A stretch of 64,000 nucleotides of DNA from assembly GCF_900143005.1 (NCBI RefSeq), contig NZ_FRCS01000001.1:930001-994000 (forward strand), written 5' to 3'. Origin of the DNA: Cryptosporangium aurantiacum (lineage in GTDB: Bacteria > Actinomycetota > Actinomycetes > Mycobacteriales > Cryptosporangiaceae). The translations under genes were made by a program, and so were the position numbers. The notes under the pieces were generated by a model. It was not told the origin of the DNA, ran no database searches, and saw only the letters and a list, made by a program, of their open reading frames with translations. Positions 57,179 to 64,000 of this stretch are shown here, piece by piece; position 1 is the stretch's first letter, and the number at the start of each line of letters is the position of its first letter.

Positions 57179-60100
57179 ATGTCCTTCCTGGCCAGGTTCA
57201 GCCTCGCCAACCGGGCGCTGATCGCGTTGATCACGATCGCGGTCACCGCGTTCGGGCTGATCGCGATCCCGTCGCTGAAGCAGCAGCTACTGCCATCCCT
57301 GGAGATCCCCGCGGCGTTCATCACCGCGCAGTACTCCGGCGCCTCGCCGGACGTCGTGGAGAGCCAGGTCACCGAGCCGATCGAGGAGGCCGTCCGCGGC
57401 GTCGCCGGCGTTACCGGGACCACGTCGAGCTCGCTGGAGGGCTTCGCGACCGTTCAGGTGGAGCTGGAATACGGCACCGACCTCGGGGCGACCGTCAACA
57501 AGCTCCAGCAGGCGCTCGACCGGGCTCAGCTACCCGCGGACGTCGACCCGTCGATCCTGTCCGGCGGCACCGACGACTTCCTCCCCGCGGTCGCGCTCTC
57601 GGCGTCCGGCGGGGACACCGCCGCGCTGGCGCAGAAGCTGCAGAAGACCGTCCTGCCGGAGCTGAACAGCATCGAGGGGGTCCGCGAGGCCACGCTCACC
57701 GGCGCGCCGGACAAGACCGTCGTCATCCGCCCCGACCTGGCGAAGCTCAGCGCCGCCGGCCTGAGCCCGCAGTCGATCAGCACCGCGATCAGCAGCGGTG
57801 GGACGGCCGTTCCGGCCGGCCAGGTCGCCGACGGCACCCAGGCCCTGACCGTGCAGGTCGGCGGCGGGTACACGTCGCTCGACGACCTGAAGAACCTGTA
57901 CCTGACGCCGAGCTCGGGCGACACGACGCCGGTCAAGCTCGGTGACGTCGCCGGCGTGGAGTCGGTGCAGACGCCTGCCACGTCGGTGACCCGAACCAAC
58001 GGCAAGGACAGCCTCGGTATCAGCGTGACGATGACGCCGGACGGCAACGCCGTCGACATCTCGCACGCGATCAGCGACAAGCTCGACGAGTGGACCGAGG
58101 AGCTCGGCGAGGGCGCCGAGCTGACGATCGTCTTCGACCAGGCACCGTTCATCGAGAAGTCGATCAGCAGCCTGGCCACCGAGGGTGGTCTCGGCCTGGT
58201 GATGGCCGTGATCGTCATCCTGGTGTTCCTGCTCTCGGTGCGGTCGACGCTGGTCACCGCCGTGTCGATCCCGCTGTCGGTGCTGATCGCGCTGATCGTG
58301 ATGTGGGCCGACGGCCTCTCGCTCAACGTCTTGACGCTCGGCGCGCTGACGATCGCGATCGGCCGGGTGGTCGACGACTCGATCGTCGTCCTGGAGAACA
58401 TCAAGCGGCATCTCGGGTACGGCGAGGAGAAGATCACCGCGATCTTCAACGGCGTCCGCGAGGTGGCCGGCGCGGTCACCGCCTCGACGCTCACCACGGT
58501 CGCGGTGTTCGCCCCGATCGCGCTGGTCGGCGGGCTGGTCGGCGAGCTGTTCCGGCCGTTCGCGATCACCGTGACGGTCGCGCTGCTGGCCTCGCTCGTC
58601 GTCGCGCTGACGATCGTCCCCGTGCTGGCGTACTGGTTCTTGCGGCAGCCGAAGAACGTTGAAGACGCCGAGGAGATCCGCAGGATCGCCGAGGAGAAGG
58701 AGCGGAAGAGCTTCCTGCAGCGGGTCTACGTCCCGGTCATCGGGTTCGCGGTCCGGCGTCGGTGGACGACGATCGCGATCGCGATCGTCATCCTGATCGC
58801 GACGCTCGGCATGGTGCCGTTCCTGAAGACGAACTTCCTCGACCAGTCGGGGCAGAACACGCTCAGCCTGACCCAGACGATGCCGGTGGGCAGCAGCCTG
58901 GCCACCACCGACGCGGCGGCGAAGAAGGTCGAGGCGGTCCTCGCCGAGTTCCGCGAGGACGGTGACCTGGAGTCCTACCAGGTGACGATCGGCGGCGGCG
59001 TGTTCGGGCTCGGCGGCAACAGCAACTCCGCCACCTACCAGCTCACGGTGAACGAGGACGAGGACACCGCCGAGGTCCAGGAGGCGCTCGAGAAGAAGCT
59101 GGACGCGCTGTCGGACGCCGGGGAGATCGAGGTCGGCGCCGCGCAATCCGGGGTCAGCGGCACCGAGCAGCAGGTGATCGTCCAGGCTCCGGACGAGGCG
59201 ACGCTGCGCACCGCGACCGACGCCGTCACGAAGGCGATGGACTCCGTCGACGGGCTGGACGACGTCAGCAGCGACCTCGCGGAGAGCACGCCGCGGGTCG
59301 AGGTGTCGCTGAAGGACGAGGTCGCCGCGCAGTACGGGCTGACCGAGGGCACGCTCGGGCAGATCGTCGCGGCGGCGTTCCGCGGCGCTCCGGCCGGTCA
59401 GATCGTGCTCGACGGCGTCGAGCAGCCGATCACGGTGCTCGCCGCGACGCCGCCGGCCACGGTGGACGCGGTGAAGGCGCTGACGGTCCCCACCCCGACC
59501 GGCGTGGTGCCGCTGAGCCAGGTCGCGGACGTGAAGACCGAGCCGGGCCCGGTGGAGATCACCCGGATCGACGGTGCCCGCAGCGCGACGGTCAGCGGGA
59601 CGCCCAGTGGCGACAACCTCGGGACGATCACCGCGGACCTGCAGAAGAAGCTGGACGCGCTGGACCTGCCCGCCGGGGCGAGCTTCTCGCTCGGCGGCGC
59701 GTCGGAGGACCAGGCCGAGGCATTCCAGCAGCTCGGGCTCGCGGTGCTGGCCGCGATCGCGATCGTCTTCATCGTCATGGTGGCGACGTTCCGCAGCCTG
59801 ATCCAGCCGCTGATCCTGCTGGTGTCGATCCCGTTCGCGGCGACCGGCGCGCTGCTCCTGCTGCTGGTCAGCGGCACCGCGCTCGGCGTACCGGCGCTGA
59901 TCGGCATGCTGATGCTCGTCGGCATCGTGGTCACGAACGCGATCGTCCTGATGGACCTGGTCAACCAGTACCGGCGCGACGGCATGCCGGTCGTGCAGGC
60001 CGTGGTCGAAGGCGGACGGCACCGTCTGCGTCCGATCCTGATGACCGCGGCGGCGACGATCTTCGCGCTGATCCCGATGGCGCTCGGGCTCACCGGCGAG

Positions 60101-60289
60101 GGCGGGTTCATCTCGCAGCCGCTGGCCGTCGTCGTCATCGGTGGTCTGATCAGCTCGACGCTGCTGACGCTGGTGCTCGTGCCCGCGCTCTACACGCTGG
60201 TCGAGGGTCGCAAGGACCGGAAGGCCGAGAAGCGCCGCCGCAAGGCGGAGGCCGCGGCCACACCGGAGCCGGAGCCGGCGATCTCCTAA
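57179..60289 (+). CDS. RND efflux permease (HAE/SwrC-like, AcrB family)
   Basis: The 1,036-residue protein has the RND plan: a first membrane segment, a large outer loop, six more segments, and a second half that repeats this. It begins FSLANRALIALITIAV and carries QYSGASPDVVESQVTEPIEE. In membrane segment four the motif GRVVDDSIVVLENI keeps the two Asp of the proton relay. Gram-positive SwrC-type members export surfactants or drugs. GGAGAG precedes the chosen ATG; an upstream in-frame Met lies in non-conserved sequence. No membrane-fusion partner is adjacent. The C-terminal tail is Lys/Glu-rich. Confidence 0.93.
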   Translation: MSFLARFSLANRALIALITIAVTAFGLIAIPSLKQQLLPSLEIPAAFITAQYSGASPDVVESQVTEPIEEAVRGVAGVTGTTSSSLEGFATVQVELEYGTDLGATVNKLQQALDRAQLPADVDPSILSGGTDDFLPAVALSASGGDTAALAQKLQKTVLPELNSIEGVREATLTGAPDKTVVIRPDLAKLSAAGLSPQSISTAISSGGTAVPAGQVADGTQALTVQVGGGYTSLDDLKNLYLTPSSGDTTPVKLGDVAGVESVQTPATSVTRTNGKDSLGISVTMTPDGNAVDISHAISDKLDEWTEELGEGAELTIVFDQAPFIEKSISSLATEGGLGLVMAVIVILVFLLSVRSTLVTAVSIPLSVLIALIVMWADGLSLNVLTLGALTIAIGRVVDDSIVVLENIKRHLGYGEEKITAIFNGVREVAGAVTASTLTTVAVFAPIALVGGLVGELFRPFAITVTVALLASLVVALTIVPVLAYWFLRQPKNVEDAEEIRRIAEEKERKSFLQRVYVPVIGFAVRRRWTTIAIAIVILIATLGMVPFLKTNFLDQSGQNTLSLTQTMPVGSSLATTDAAAKKVEAVLAEFREDGDLESYQVTIGGGVFGLGGNSNSATYQLTVNEDEDTAEVQEALEKKLDALSDAGEIEVGAAQSGVSGTEQQVIVQAPDEATLRTATDAVTKAMDSVDGLDDVSSDLAESTPRVEVSLKDEVAAQYGLTEGTLGQIVAAAFRGAPAGQIVLDGVEQPITVLAATPPATVDAVKALTVPTPTGVVPLSQVADVKTEPGPVEITRIDGARSATVSGTPSGDNLGTITADLQKKLDALDLPAGASFSLGGASEDQAEAFQQLGLAVLAAIAIVFIVMVATFRSLIQPLILLVSIPFAATGALLLLLVSGTALGVPALIGMLMLVGIVVTNAIVLMDLVNQYRRDGMPVVQAVVEGGRHRLRPILMTAAATIFALIPMALGLTGEGGFISQPLAVVVIGGLISSTLLTLVLVPALYTLVEGRKDRKAEKRRRKAEAAATPEPEPAIS

Positions 60290-60300
60290 CTAGACGGGTT

Positions 60301-60334
60301 CCTACCAACTACGGACATGTCCGTAGTTGGTAGG
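60301..60334. promoter_or_regulatory. 34-bp perfect palindrome between the RND and TRAP genes
   Basis: Bases 60301-60334 read the same on both strands (half-site CCTACCAACTACGGACA, centre ACATGT). It starts 11 bases after the RND stop and ends nine bases before the TRAP ATG. It could be a TetR/GntR-type operator over the TRAP promoter, a terminator stem, or both. Confidence 0.75.
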
Positions 60335-60342
60335 GTCCCGGC

Positions 60343-62307
60343 ATGGCCGCCCCCGGGACCGTGGCGCCGGATCTCGTCGTCCGTGACGAGGAGCAACCGG
60401 CCCGGCGCCTGACGGGGCGGCTCGGCCTGGCGGTATCGATCGCGGCCGCCCTCATCGTGGTGTTCGCGGTCTACCAGGCACTCCGGCCACTGGCGCAGGG
60501 CGGCCAGTTCTACCTGATCCTGTTCCTCGCGGCCGTGCTGCCGCTGGTGTTCCTCTGCTACCGGGCGCGCCCCGGTGCCGACGCGACCCGACCGTCCGTG
60601 GTGGACTGGGTGCTGGCAGCGGTTGCGCTGATCGTCGCCGCGTATCCGGTGCTCGTCGGCTACAACGCGTTCCTCGACCGGCAGGGCCTGCTCGACCCGG
60701 CCGACGTCGTCGCCGGAGGCATCCTGCTCGTGCTGCTGCTCGAGGCCTGCCGCCGGACGACCGGCTGGGTGTTGCCCGTCGTCTGCCTGCTCGCGCTCGC
60801 GTACTGCTACTACGGCGGATACCTGCCGCAGTCGTGGTCGATCGCGCACGCCGGTCTGGACGTCGATCAGATCATCGACGCGCTCTACAACTCCGGCAGC
60901 GGTTTCTACGGCACCCCGCTGGACGTCGCCGCGACCTACATCGTGCTGTTCACGCTCTACGGCGCGGTGCTCAGCCACTCGGGGGCCGGGCAGTTCTTCG
61001 TGGACCTCTCGGTGGCCGCGTTTCGCCGGTCGCGTGGTGCGGCCGGCCGAACCGCTGTGGCCGCCGGGTTCCTGCTCGGCACGGTGTCCGGGAGCGGGAC
61101 CGCCACCGCGGTGAGCGTCGGCGCGGTCACCTGGCCGATCCTGCGCCGGGCCGGGTACCCGGCCACGAACGCCGGCGGCATGCTCGCCGCTGCCGGTGTG
61201 GGCGCGATCCTCTCCCCGCCGACGCTCGGCGCGGCGGCGTTCATCATCGCCGAGTACCTCGACGTCTCGTATCTGCAGGTGCTGGGCTGGGCCACGGTGC
61301 CGACGATCCTCTACTACCTCGGCATCCTGCTCGCGGTGGAGATCGACGCCCGCCGGTTCGGGGTCCGCCCGGTGGAGGTCGAGGCCCGGTCGCCGTGGCG
61401 CCTGCTGGCCCGGTTCGGCTACCACTTCTCGTCGCTGCTCGTCGTCCTACTGCTGTTGTTCTTGGGCCGGCCGGTGACCGAGGCCGTGCTGATCGCGACC
61501 GCGGTCGCGTTCGCGCTCTCGTTCCTCGACCGGTCGGCCAGGCTGACGCCCCGGCGGCTGTTCGCCGCGCTCGCCGAAGGCGGGCTGGGCGTGCTCACGG
61601 TGACCGTGGTCTGTGCCTCCGCCGGGATCATCACCGCGACGATGACGAAGACCGGCCTGGCGGCGCAGACCGCGTCGCTGCTCGTGGACGGCGCGCGGGC
61701 GATCGTCGACGATCCGGTGGCGACGCTCGCGCTCACCGCGGTGCTGGCGGCGGTCGCGCTTCTGCTGCTCGGGCTGGCGGTCCCGGTGACCGCGTCGTTC
61801 ATCATCGGCTGGGTCGTGATCGGACCGGCGCTGCTGGAACTGGGCGTCCCCGCCGCGGCGGCGGCGATGTTCGTCTTCTACTACTCGGTGCTCTCCGAGG
61901 TGACGCCGCCGACTGCGCTGGCGGCGGTCGGCGCGACCGCGGTGACCGGCGGGGCGGCGATCCCGACGATGTGGCAGGCGCTGAAGTACGCGCTGCCCGC
62001 GTTCCTGGTGCCGCTGTCGTTCGTCCTGACCGACGCGGGCGAGGGGCTGCTCGGACGCGGGGGCTGGGCAACGGTGCTGGTCGCCGCCGTGGTGGCCGCG
62101 CTCGGCGTCGCCGCGCTCGCGGTGGCGACCGGCGGCTGGGTGCTCGGGGTGGGCGCCGTCGGACGCGTCGGCCGGGTGCTCGCGGGGCTCGCCGCGCTGT
62201 TGCTGCTCTATCTGGAACCGGTGCCGGTCGTGGTCGGGCTCGTGTTGCTCGCAGCGGCGGCGGCCGTGGCGGTGGTGACCCGCAAACCCGAGGAGGGTGT
62301 GGCATGA
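60343..62307 (+). CDS. TRAP transporter fused permease (DctQM type)
   Basis: The 654-residue protein has about sixteen or more membrane segments. The small DctQ-like part lies at the N-terminus and the DctM-like part at the centre, with LDVAATYIVLFTLYGAVLSHSG, GTVSGSGTATAVSVGAVTWP and GVGAILSPPTLGAAAFIIAE (each a family signature). Fused TRAP permeases of this type work with TAXI binding proteins, and the next gene encodes one. Uptake is driven by an ion gradient, for dicarboxylates or related acids. There is little room for a ribosome site between the palindrome and the ATG. The stop overlaps the next ATG (ATGA). Confidence 0.93.
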   Translation: MAAPGTVAPDLVVRDEEQPARRLTGRLGLAVSIAAALIVVFAVYQALRPLAQGGQFYLILFLAAVLPLVFLCYRARPGADATRPSVVDWVLAAVALIVAAYPVLVGYNAFLDRQGLLDPADVVAGGILLVLLLEACRRTTGWVLPVVCLLALAYCYYGGYLPQSWSIAHAGLDVDQIIDALYNSGSGFYGTPLDVAATYIVLFTLYGAVLSHSGAGQFFVDLSVAAFRRSRGAAGRTAVAAGFLLGTVSGSGTATAVSVGAVTWPILRRAGYPATNAGGMLAAAGVGAILSPPTLGAAAFIIAEYLDVSYLQVLGWATVPTILYYLGILLAVEIDARRFGVRPVEVEARSPWRLLARFGYHFSSLLVVLLLLFLGRPVTEAVLIATAVAFALSFLDRSARLTPRRLFAALAEGGLGVLTVTVVCASAGIITATMTKTGLAAQTASLLVDGARAIVDDPVATLALTAVLAAVALLLLGLAVPVTASFIIGWVVIGPALLELGVPAAAAAMFVFYYSVLSEVTPPTALAAVGATAVTGGAAIPTMWQALKYALPAFLVPLSFVLTDAGEGLLGRGGWATVLVAAVVAALGVAALAVATGGWVLGVGAVGRVGRVLAGLAALLLLYLEPVPVVVGLVLLAAAAAVAVVTRKPEEGVA

Positions 62308-63320
62308 AGCGACGGTGGATTCGACTACTCGGTGGTGTGCTCGCGCTGGGCGTCGGAGCGACGAGCCTGGCCGGCTGCGGGGGTCGGCGGGACGACGCCA
62401 CGACCGACGACGCGGACGCCCCGGTGACCTGCGAAGTCGAGAAGGACACCCGGATCAGCATCGCGACCGGGAACGCGACCGGCGTGTACTTCGCGCTCGG
62501 CAACGCGTACGCGGCTCAGATCTCGACCGCGACCGACGGCCGGGTGAAGGCCACCGCGGCGGAGACCGGGGCATCGGTGCAGAACATCCAGCAGCTGGTT
62601 CGCGGTGACTACCAGGTCGCGTTCTCGCTCGCCGACAGCGCCGCCGACGCGGTCGCGGGCAAGGGCGCCTTCGACGGCGAGCCGCAGCCGATCCGTGCGC
62701 TGGCCCGCATCCACACGAACTACACCCAGGTCATCGCGCGGAACGGCACCGGCATCAGCCGGGTCGAGGATCTCCGTGGCAAGCGGGTGTCGACCGGTTC
62801 CCCGAAGTCCGGCACCGAGGTGATCGCCAACCGGCTGCTGGAGTCCGCCGGCCTGGACCCGGCGAAGGACGTGCAGGCCCAGCGGCTCGACCTCGCGAAG
62901 ACCGTCGACGCGATGAAGAGCGGGACGATCGACGCGATGGTCTGGTCCGGCGGGCTCCCGACGCCCGGCGTCACCGACCTGTTCACGACCGCGCGGAACC
63001 GGGTGACGTTCCTCGACATCACGCCGCTGCTCCCGGCGATGCGGACGATCAGCCCGGAGTACGAGCAGGCGTCGATCCCGGCCGCTACCTACGGCACTCC
63101 GGCCGCGGTGCCGACGATCGCGGTGCCGAACCTGCTGCTGGTGCCGGAGACGCTCGACGCGAACCTGGCGTGCGTGCTCACGAAGGCGCTGTTCGAGCAG
63201 TTGCCGGCGCTGGTGAAGGCGAACAAGGCGGCGGAGGACATCACGCTGGAGTCGGCGCCGGACACCGAGCCGGTGAAGCTCCACCGGGGCGCGGAGAAGG
63301 CGCTGGAAGAGTTGCGCTGA
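62304..63320 (+). CDS. TAXI-family TRAP transporter binding lipoprotein
   Basis: The 338-residue protein has a lipoprotein signal ending in SLAGC. The TAXI domain shows ISIATGNATGVYFALGNAYA (the TAXI motif position), SVQNIQQLVRGDYQVAFSLA, LRGKRVSTGSPKSGTEV and GTIDAMVWSGGLP. It captures the solute outside and hands it to the fused permease encoded upstream. The ATG overlaps that gene's stop, with AGGAGG about ten bases before. The ligand is unknown. Confidence 0.93.
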   Translation: MKRRWIRLLGGVLALGVGATSLAGCGGRRDDATTDDADAPVTCEVEKDTRISIATGNATGVYFALGNAYAAQISTATDGRVKATAAETGASVQNIQQLVRGDYQVAFSLADSAADAVAGKGAFDGEPQPIRALARIHTNYTQVIARNGTGISRVEDLRGKRVSTGSPKSGTEVIANRLLESAGLDPAKDVQAQRLDLAKTVDAMKSGTIDAMVWSGGLPTPGVTDLFTTARNRVTFLDITPLLPAMRTISPEYEQASIPAATYGTPAAVPTIAVPNLLLVPETLDANLACVLTKALFEQLPALVKANKAAEDITLESAPDTEPVKLHRGAEKALEELR

Positions 63321-63333
63321 CTAGGGTTGAGAC

Positions 63334-63747
63334 ATGCGGATCGCGTTCGCGGCGGATGACAGCAACGAGTGCGTGGAAGCCGTCCGGGCGTTCCTCGCGA
63401 AGGATCACGAGGTGACGGCCGTCGAGGGCGACTGGCCGGTGATGTCACGCCGGGTCGCCGAGGCGGTCGTCGCCGGTCGCGCGGACTACGGCGTCCTGAT
63501 GTGCTGGACCGGAACGGGTACCGCGATCGCTGCGAACAAGGTGCCGGGGGCGCGGGCCGCCACCGTCGCGGACGCCTGGACCGCGCGCGGGGCTCGGCTC
63601 TGGAACGACGCGAACGTCGTTGCGCTCAGCCTCAAACGGCTCGCGCCGGACGTCGCCGTGGAGTGCGTCGCGGCGTTCCTCGCCGTGCCGGAGCCGGACC
63701 CGGACGAGGCGGCGAACATCGCGCTGCTCGGAGATCCCCCCGGCTGA
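63334..63747 (+). CDS. RpiB/LacA/LacB-family sugar-phosphate isomerase-like protein
   Basis: The 137-residue protein matches the RpiB fold: IAFAADDSNECVEAVRAFLA, DYGVLMCWTGTGTAIAANKV with Cys 57 at the catalytic position, ADAWTARGARLWNDANVVAL. Members isomerise ribose-5-phosphate or related sugar phosphates. The sequence is diverged from true RpiB, so the substrate is uncertain. It starts 13 bases after the TAXI gene and may belong to its operon. The antisense strand carries the extended 3' end of the EamA gene. Confidence 0.85.
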   Translation: MRIAFAADDSNECVEAVRAFLAKDHEVTAVEGDWPVMSRRVAEAVVAGRADYGVLMCWTGTGTAIAANKVPGARAATVADAWTARGARLWNDANVVALSLKRLAPDVAVECVAAFLAVPEPDPDEAANIALLGDPPG

Positions 63748-63999
63748 GCCCGGGCGGTGTTCGGCGGCGGTGACGCCGACGCCGGCGAGCACGACCATGG
63801 CGATGGCCAGGGTCTGCACCGGCGTCAGCGCCTGCCCCAGCACCAGCCACCCGGCCAGCGCCGCCACCGCGGGGCCGAGGCTCATCAGCACGCCGAACAC
63901 CCGCGCCGACAGGCGGCGCAGCGCGAGCAGGTCCAGCGCGTAGGGCAGCGCGGACGAGAGCACCCCGACCAGGCACCCGAGCGCGAACGCCGCCGGATG
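63445..63999 (-). CDS. EamA/RhtA-like exporter, C-terminal part (runs off right edge)
   Basis: The visible part begins HPAAFALGCLVGVLSSALPY and continues ALDLLALRRLSARVFGVLMS, then LGPAVAALAGWLVLGQALTP. This is the last four membrane segments of the EamA/DMT family, closest in motif to RhtA threonine/homoserine exporters. The conserved part ends near 63750 (GVGVTAAEHRPG), but no stop occurs in frame until 63445. That gives an Arg-rich tail of about 100 residues antisense to the isomerase gene. The tail looks like loss of the original stop. Confidence 0.8.
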   Translation of the reverse strand, partial: HPAAFALGCLVGVLSSALPYALDLLALRRLSARVFGVLMSLGPAVAALAGWLVLGQALTPVQTLAIAMVVLAGVGVTAAEHRPGSAGGISEQRDVRRLVRVRLRHGEERRDALHGDVRREPFEAERNDVRVVPEPSPARGPGVRDGGGPRPRHLVRSDRGTRSGPAHQDAVVRATGDDRLGDPA

Positions 64000-64000
64000 G

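Noticed and set aside
57530-60022. An 830-codon antisense frame over the RND gene
   Set aside because: It is a GC-skew artefact. The sense frame has full RND motifs and a ribosome site.
60834-62303. An upstream extension of the TAXI protein frame
   Set aside because: It is out of phase with the TRAP permease and lacks motifs. The lipoprotein signal starts at 62304.

Overview
The window is very GC-rich chromosomal DNA from an actinomycete. The signs are codon third positions that are almost all G or C, GTG starts with GTGA/ATGA/TGATG overlaps, Tat and lipobox exports, DUF397 proteins beside an XRE/DUF5753 regulator, an F420-type LLM oxidoreductase, an ECF42/DGPF sigma pair, and fragments resembling actinomycete integrative conjugative elements (AICEs). 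I cannot fix the genus from sequence alone; a filamentous soil actinomycete would fit. I see no rRNA, tRNA or CRISPR array.

Layout. 1-4.2 kb: a sugar ABC importer operon (minus strand, running off the left edge) with a divergent LacI regulator and a FhuF-like Fe-S protein. 4.1-5.4 kb: a degenerate tyrosine recombinase and a STAS protein. 5.5-9.7 kb: PlsC acyltransferase, a PhoX/DUF839 secreted protein, CorA and an ABC-2-like membrane protein. 9.8-18.5 kb: a large LuxR-type ATPase regulator, then a branched-chain amino-acid-type ABC importer operon led by a degenerate SDR protein. 18.5-25 kb: an HxlR/NmrA pair, a decayed intradiol dioxygenase, a PTP-type phosphatase, two small proteins, a secreted nuclease and a saccharopine-reductase-like enzyme. 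25.1-31.5 kb: a membrane GGDEF-EAL protein, an ArsR/AHSA1 pair, an LLM oxidoreductase and a molybdopterin oxidoreductase. 31.5-41.5 kb: a ~1,880-residue Ser/Thr kinase-ATPase-GAF-GAF-GGDEF protein divergent from a binding-protein/VWA surface protein, an overlooked 44-residue Cys/His peptide gene, an AlkZ-like glycosylase and a DHH phosphoesterase.

42-48 kb: secreted cutinase-PKD protein, a membrane-anchored protein, a secreted cellulase-like hydrolase, an EF-hand protein and an APC permease. 48.4-51.9 kb is the most accessory-looking stretch: two DUF397 genes, XRE/DUF5753, a coupled operon (small YRDPR-motif protein, TraB/FtsK-N-terminus-like membrane protein, RES-domain protein), several strong palindromes and a 33-bp tandem repeat. 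51.9-57 kb: ECF42 sigma factor with its DGPF protein, an MFS remnant, an alpha/beta hydrolase, TetR and an intact DHA2 MFS pump. 57-64 kb: an RND pump, a 34-bp perfect palindrome, a fused TRAP permease with its TAXI binding protein, an RpiB-like isomerase and the C-terminal half of an EamA exporter.

How the genes work together. Most are self-contained regulator-target pairs (LacI/sugar ABC, HxlR/NmrA, ArsR/AHSA1, TetR/MFS, ECF42/DGPF). Cyclic-di-GMP signalling appears twice, once fused to a Ser/Thr kinase. The strongest candidates for undescribed biology are that kinase-cyclase, the RES operon without a visible antitoxin, the 44-residue Cys/His peptide, and the palindrome in front of the TRAP transporter.
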